Shown here one piece after another: positions 61,870 through 64,000 of a stretch of DNA of 64,000 nt. How positions within the stretch are numbered: the first letter of the stretch is position 1; each line of letters starts with the position of its first letter. The position numbers and the translations under genes were made by a program. The notes under the pieces were generated by a model, which did no database searches, was not told the DNA's origin, and saw nothing but the letters and a program-made list of their open reading frames with translations. The DNA comes from Polytrichum commune (Eukaryota; Streptophyta; Polytrichopsida; Polytrichales; Polytrichaceae): assembly GCA_950295325.1 (NCBI GenBank), contig OX485808.1, positions 29,348,527 to 29,412,526 of the forward strand, given 5' to 3'.

Positions 61870-63050
61870 CCTTATACTAAATAAAAGAAAAGTAGATTGT
61901 TAACAAGCGCCAGTGACACCATCGACATAAATTGTTATACTTTTAATTTGGATACACTTTCATAGAGTTCACATTTCAAAAGGAAGAAAGTACACCATGT
62001 ATTGCATCACGGTGAACCATGATCAATGTAAAGAGAACATGCTCACACTCACATGAGGGCAAAGCCATCAACGATTTCTTATTCTGTTTTTTTTAATCCC
62101 ATGTTATAGAAGTATAATTTCAAGGGTCCTATGAGAATTGTGACAAAAGAGATTATAATGTACCATGATAGGATCACCTCCATATGGTTATAAATTATTC
62201 TTTTATTCATTCCATATTATATTAAGAGGTAAGTGATTTCAAGAAACATTGTAAATATAAATCTCATTGTTTTAAAGAAAATTTTGAAACGAAGGGTTAA
62301 AATTATAAACACCATAGAGTGCTTGGGGGTTGCATTTTAAGTTCTTCAAGTGCTAGACTAGTTAGAAAATGTTGTTAATTGTAAACACTTCATGAAATAT
62401 TAAGGATAACCATTTGATTATTTCTTATAATGAAGCTTTTATAAGCAATAAATAACTCCAATTTCTACATATGAAGAATTCTTTTGCTACAAAGTACATG
62501 TTCTAAAAAATATTTATCAATTTGAAGTTGAAACTCCCATTTTGGGGACTTTTGTCATGTAAAGTGTCAAGTTCTTTACTGGGTTTTGGGTCAAGACTTA
62601 CCCTTGGAGTTGGGCCACCACATTTGGCCAACCCACATTCAAGGGTAAGTCCCAACTTTTTACCGCCATGTAGGACATCGTAACTTAGGAATCATGACGT
62701 AGGGTAAAGCGGCTCTCATTGTGGAATGTACAATGACAAGTTGACTGCTGCATATCTAATTCACATATTTTATTTGGTTGAACATACTACCAACCCAACT
62801 TGGCCATAGGGAGACGCCCACTATTACCATAGGTGAAAATGTAGATGATTTTATTATAGGATGTACATTTTTTTGAAACTTTGACCCCAAAATTAGCATC
62901 AAAAGCCTAAATTAGCTCCAAGGGCCCACTTGAGATGATACAACCACGTACCTGTGGGGCTTATGCTTTTACTATACTCCATTTACCTTGATAATAGTGG
63001 TAGGGGTGTGTTCAAAGAGGTGGGTGTCTAGGGAGAGAGGGCATTATTGT
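61870..63050. other. Intergenic, no gene recognised
   Basis: AT-rich DNA. A small inverted repeat GACTTACCCTTG / CAAGGGTAAGTC lies at 62595-62651. Nothing else could be assigned. Confidence 0.4.
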
Positions 63051-63053
63051 ATA

Positions 63054-63260
63054 AGAGTGTAACTCTCATTCATACAACATAAAAACCTTGAAATAGTGTG
63101 CAGATCAGAGGTAATGTTTTTTAGTTGACTTGGCAATGGAATTGGTTTTAAAGACCATGAGTTAGCCTATTGGAAGTCATTTGACATGAATAAGCATCAA
63201 ACCTATAGAAGGTCAATTTTTTTTTATGTTGGATGGATGAGAGGTATAGTACACTTGTAT
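63054..63260. mobile_element. Short foldback element, family F, second copy
   Basis: The ends GAGTGTAACTCTCATTCATA and GGATGGATGAGAGGTATAGT are inverted complements and match the ends of 46878-47060. Confidence 0.62.
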
Positions 63261-63890
63261 ACAATATAATCACCTCTCTCTTGCATCTAGCCTTGGCCCC
63301 AACCCACTGATATATTTTTTACTTGATTTGAGTTTTTTAAAGGAATAATGCTTGCAAGGGGCAAAACCTATGTTGGGTCCAAAAAAAATGTGCTTGGAAC
63401 TTGACAATAGTTGATGGAAATTTAAAAAGGTGTTGAAATACAAAGGTAGTATTTCTATTTCTAGGCTAAGTACCTTTCATTTGTTTGTCTACTATATATG
63501 AAAATAGAAAATGTGGTTTGTTTTGTACATAAGTTTACACTAGGGACTTGCTTTGTTTAGTGGGGCTAGCAAATCTTGGCGAGTTATTCGAGAGTAGTGT
63601 TATGGGATTCCAGAGGCTGTCGGGAGCCGAATTTGAATCACCATGCTCATGGTTTCATTGATGATCAAAGATAGAAAAATATTTAGAGGGTTTTGAGCAA
63701 TGTTATGTATGTGATACCAACTCAATGATACATTTCTTACTTGATTTGAGATTTTGGGAGGAATGTTCTCCAAATTATGCTTGTGAGGGCCAAAAGGGAG
63801 CTAAAAGCATGCTTGAAACTTGCAGATTATGGATGAAAAAATTGCATGGAAATAGAAAGATAATACTTCTACCCTATTTCTATTTCCATG

Positions 63891-64000
63891 CACGGGTAGA
63901 TCACTTAGTGCATTTTAAAAACGACGTGCGGCATAATATAGAGAGGATTAAAATCATTTGAAATAAAAATTATAAAGGAATTCCAAATAATGAAGGGGCC
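63891..64000 (+). repeat. 110-bp repeat shared with 46 kb (cut by window end)
   Basis: This is identical to 46125-46234 except at two positions. The open frame that runs into it (from 63725) has no recognisable domain. Confidence 0.88.

Noticed and set aside
62595-62651. A 12-bp inverted repeat as a transposon end or terminator
   Set aside because: The arms are short, there is no second copy in the window, and the stem is too small to support a claim.

Overview
This window is nuclear DNA from a plant. Three genes carry plant-type splice sites and introns of about 75 to 1300 bp, and the intergenic DNA is AT-rich and full of transposon remains. Every gene belongs to a family known from land plants: an IST1-like ESCRT regulator, a MORC ATPase, and a plastid-type ferroportin (IREG3/MAR1 class). 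The gene bodies alone do not fix the lineage. A bryophyte, lycophyte, fern or other non-flowering plant is possible but unproven.

Layout. 1-5.6 kb is a GC-richer block of LTR-retrotransposon remains: two LTRs in inverted orientation with a tRNA-iMet primer-binding site, one solo LTR with a perfect 5-bp target duplication, and one LTR fragment. 6.8-11.7 kb is the IST1-like gene on the minus strand (6 coding exons, 685 aa, one intron in the 5' leader). 11.7-27 kb is AT-rich DNA with microsatellites and no recognisable gene. 28.0-29.1 kb is a tandem array of about 200-bp units directly upstream of the MORC start codon. 29.1-38.6 kb is the MORC gene on the plus strand (18 exons, 811 aa). 39-48 kb is intergenic with two tandem duplications and foldback elements. 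48.3-58.3 kb is the ferroportin gene on the plus strand (13 exons in the mRNA, 611 aa). 58.3-64 kb is intergenic, with a decayed LINE 3' end (RNase H and zinc-knuckle region) and a 110-bp repeat shared with 46 kb.

The most notable observation is in the ferroportin gene. The exon encoding the first transmembrane helix exists twice in tandem (52137-52261 and 52337-52461). Both copies are exactly 125 nt, start in the same phase, end in the same phase, have usable splice sites, and encode related but clearly different helices (23 of 41 residues identical). Because 125 is not a multiple of 3, only transcripts with exactly one copy stay in frame. Including both gives a stop three codons into the joined frame, and skipping both gives a stop in the next exon but one. 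This is the reading-frame logic of mutually exclusive exons and would give two transporter isoforms differing in a helix that lines the iron path.

The introns and flanks carry several families of short repeats shared among the three genes. Two are long foldback (hairpin) MITE-like families, and two are other dispersed repeats. The three genes have no obvious shared pathway; the repeats they share look like general genic insertions. All exon coordinates were derived by hand from reading frame, GT-AG sites and family conservation; no transcript data were available.
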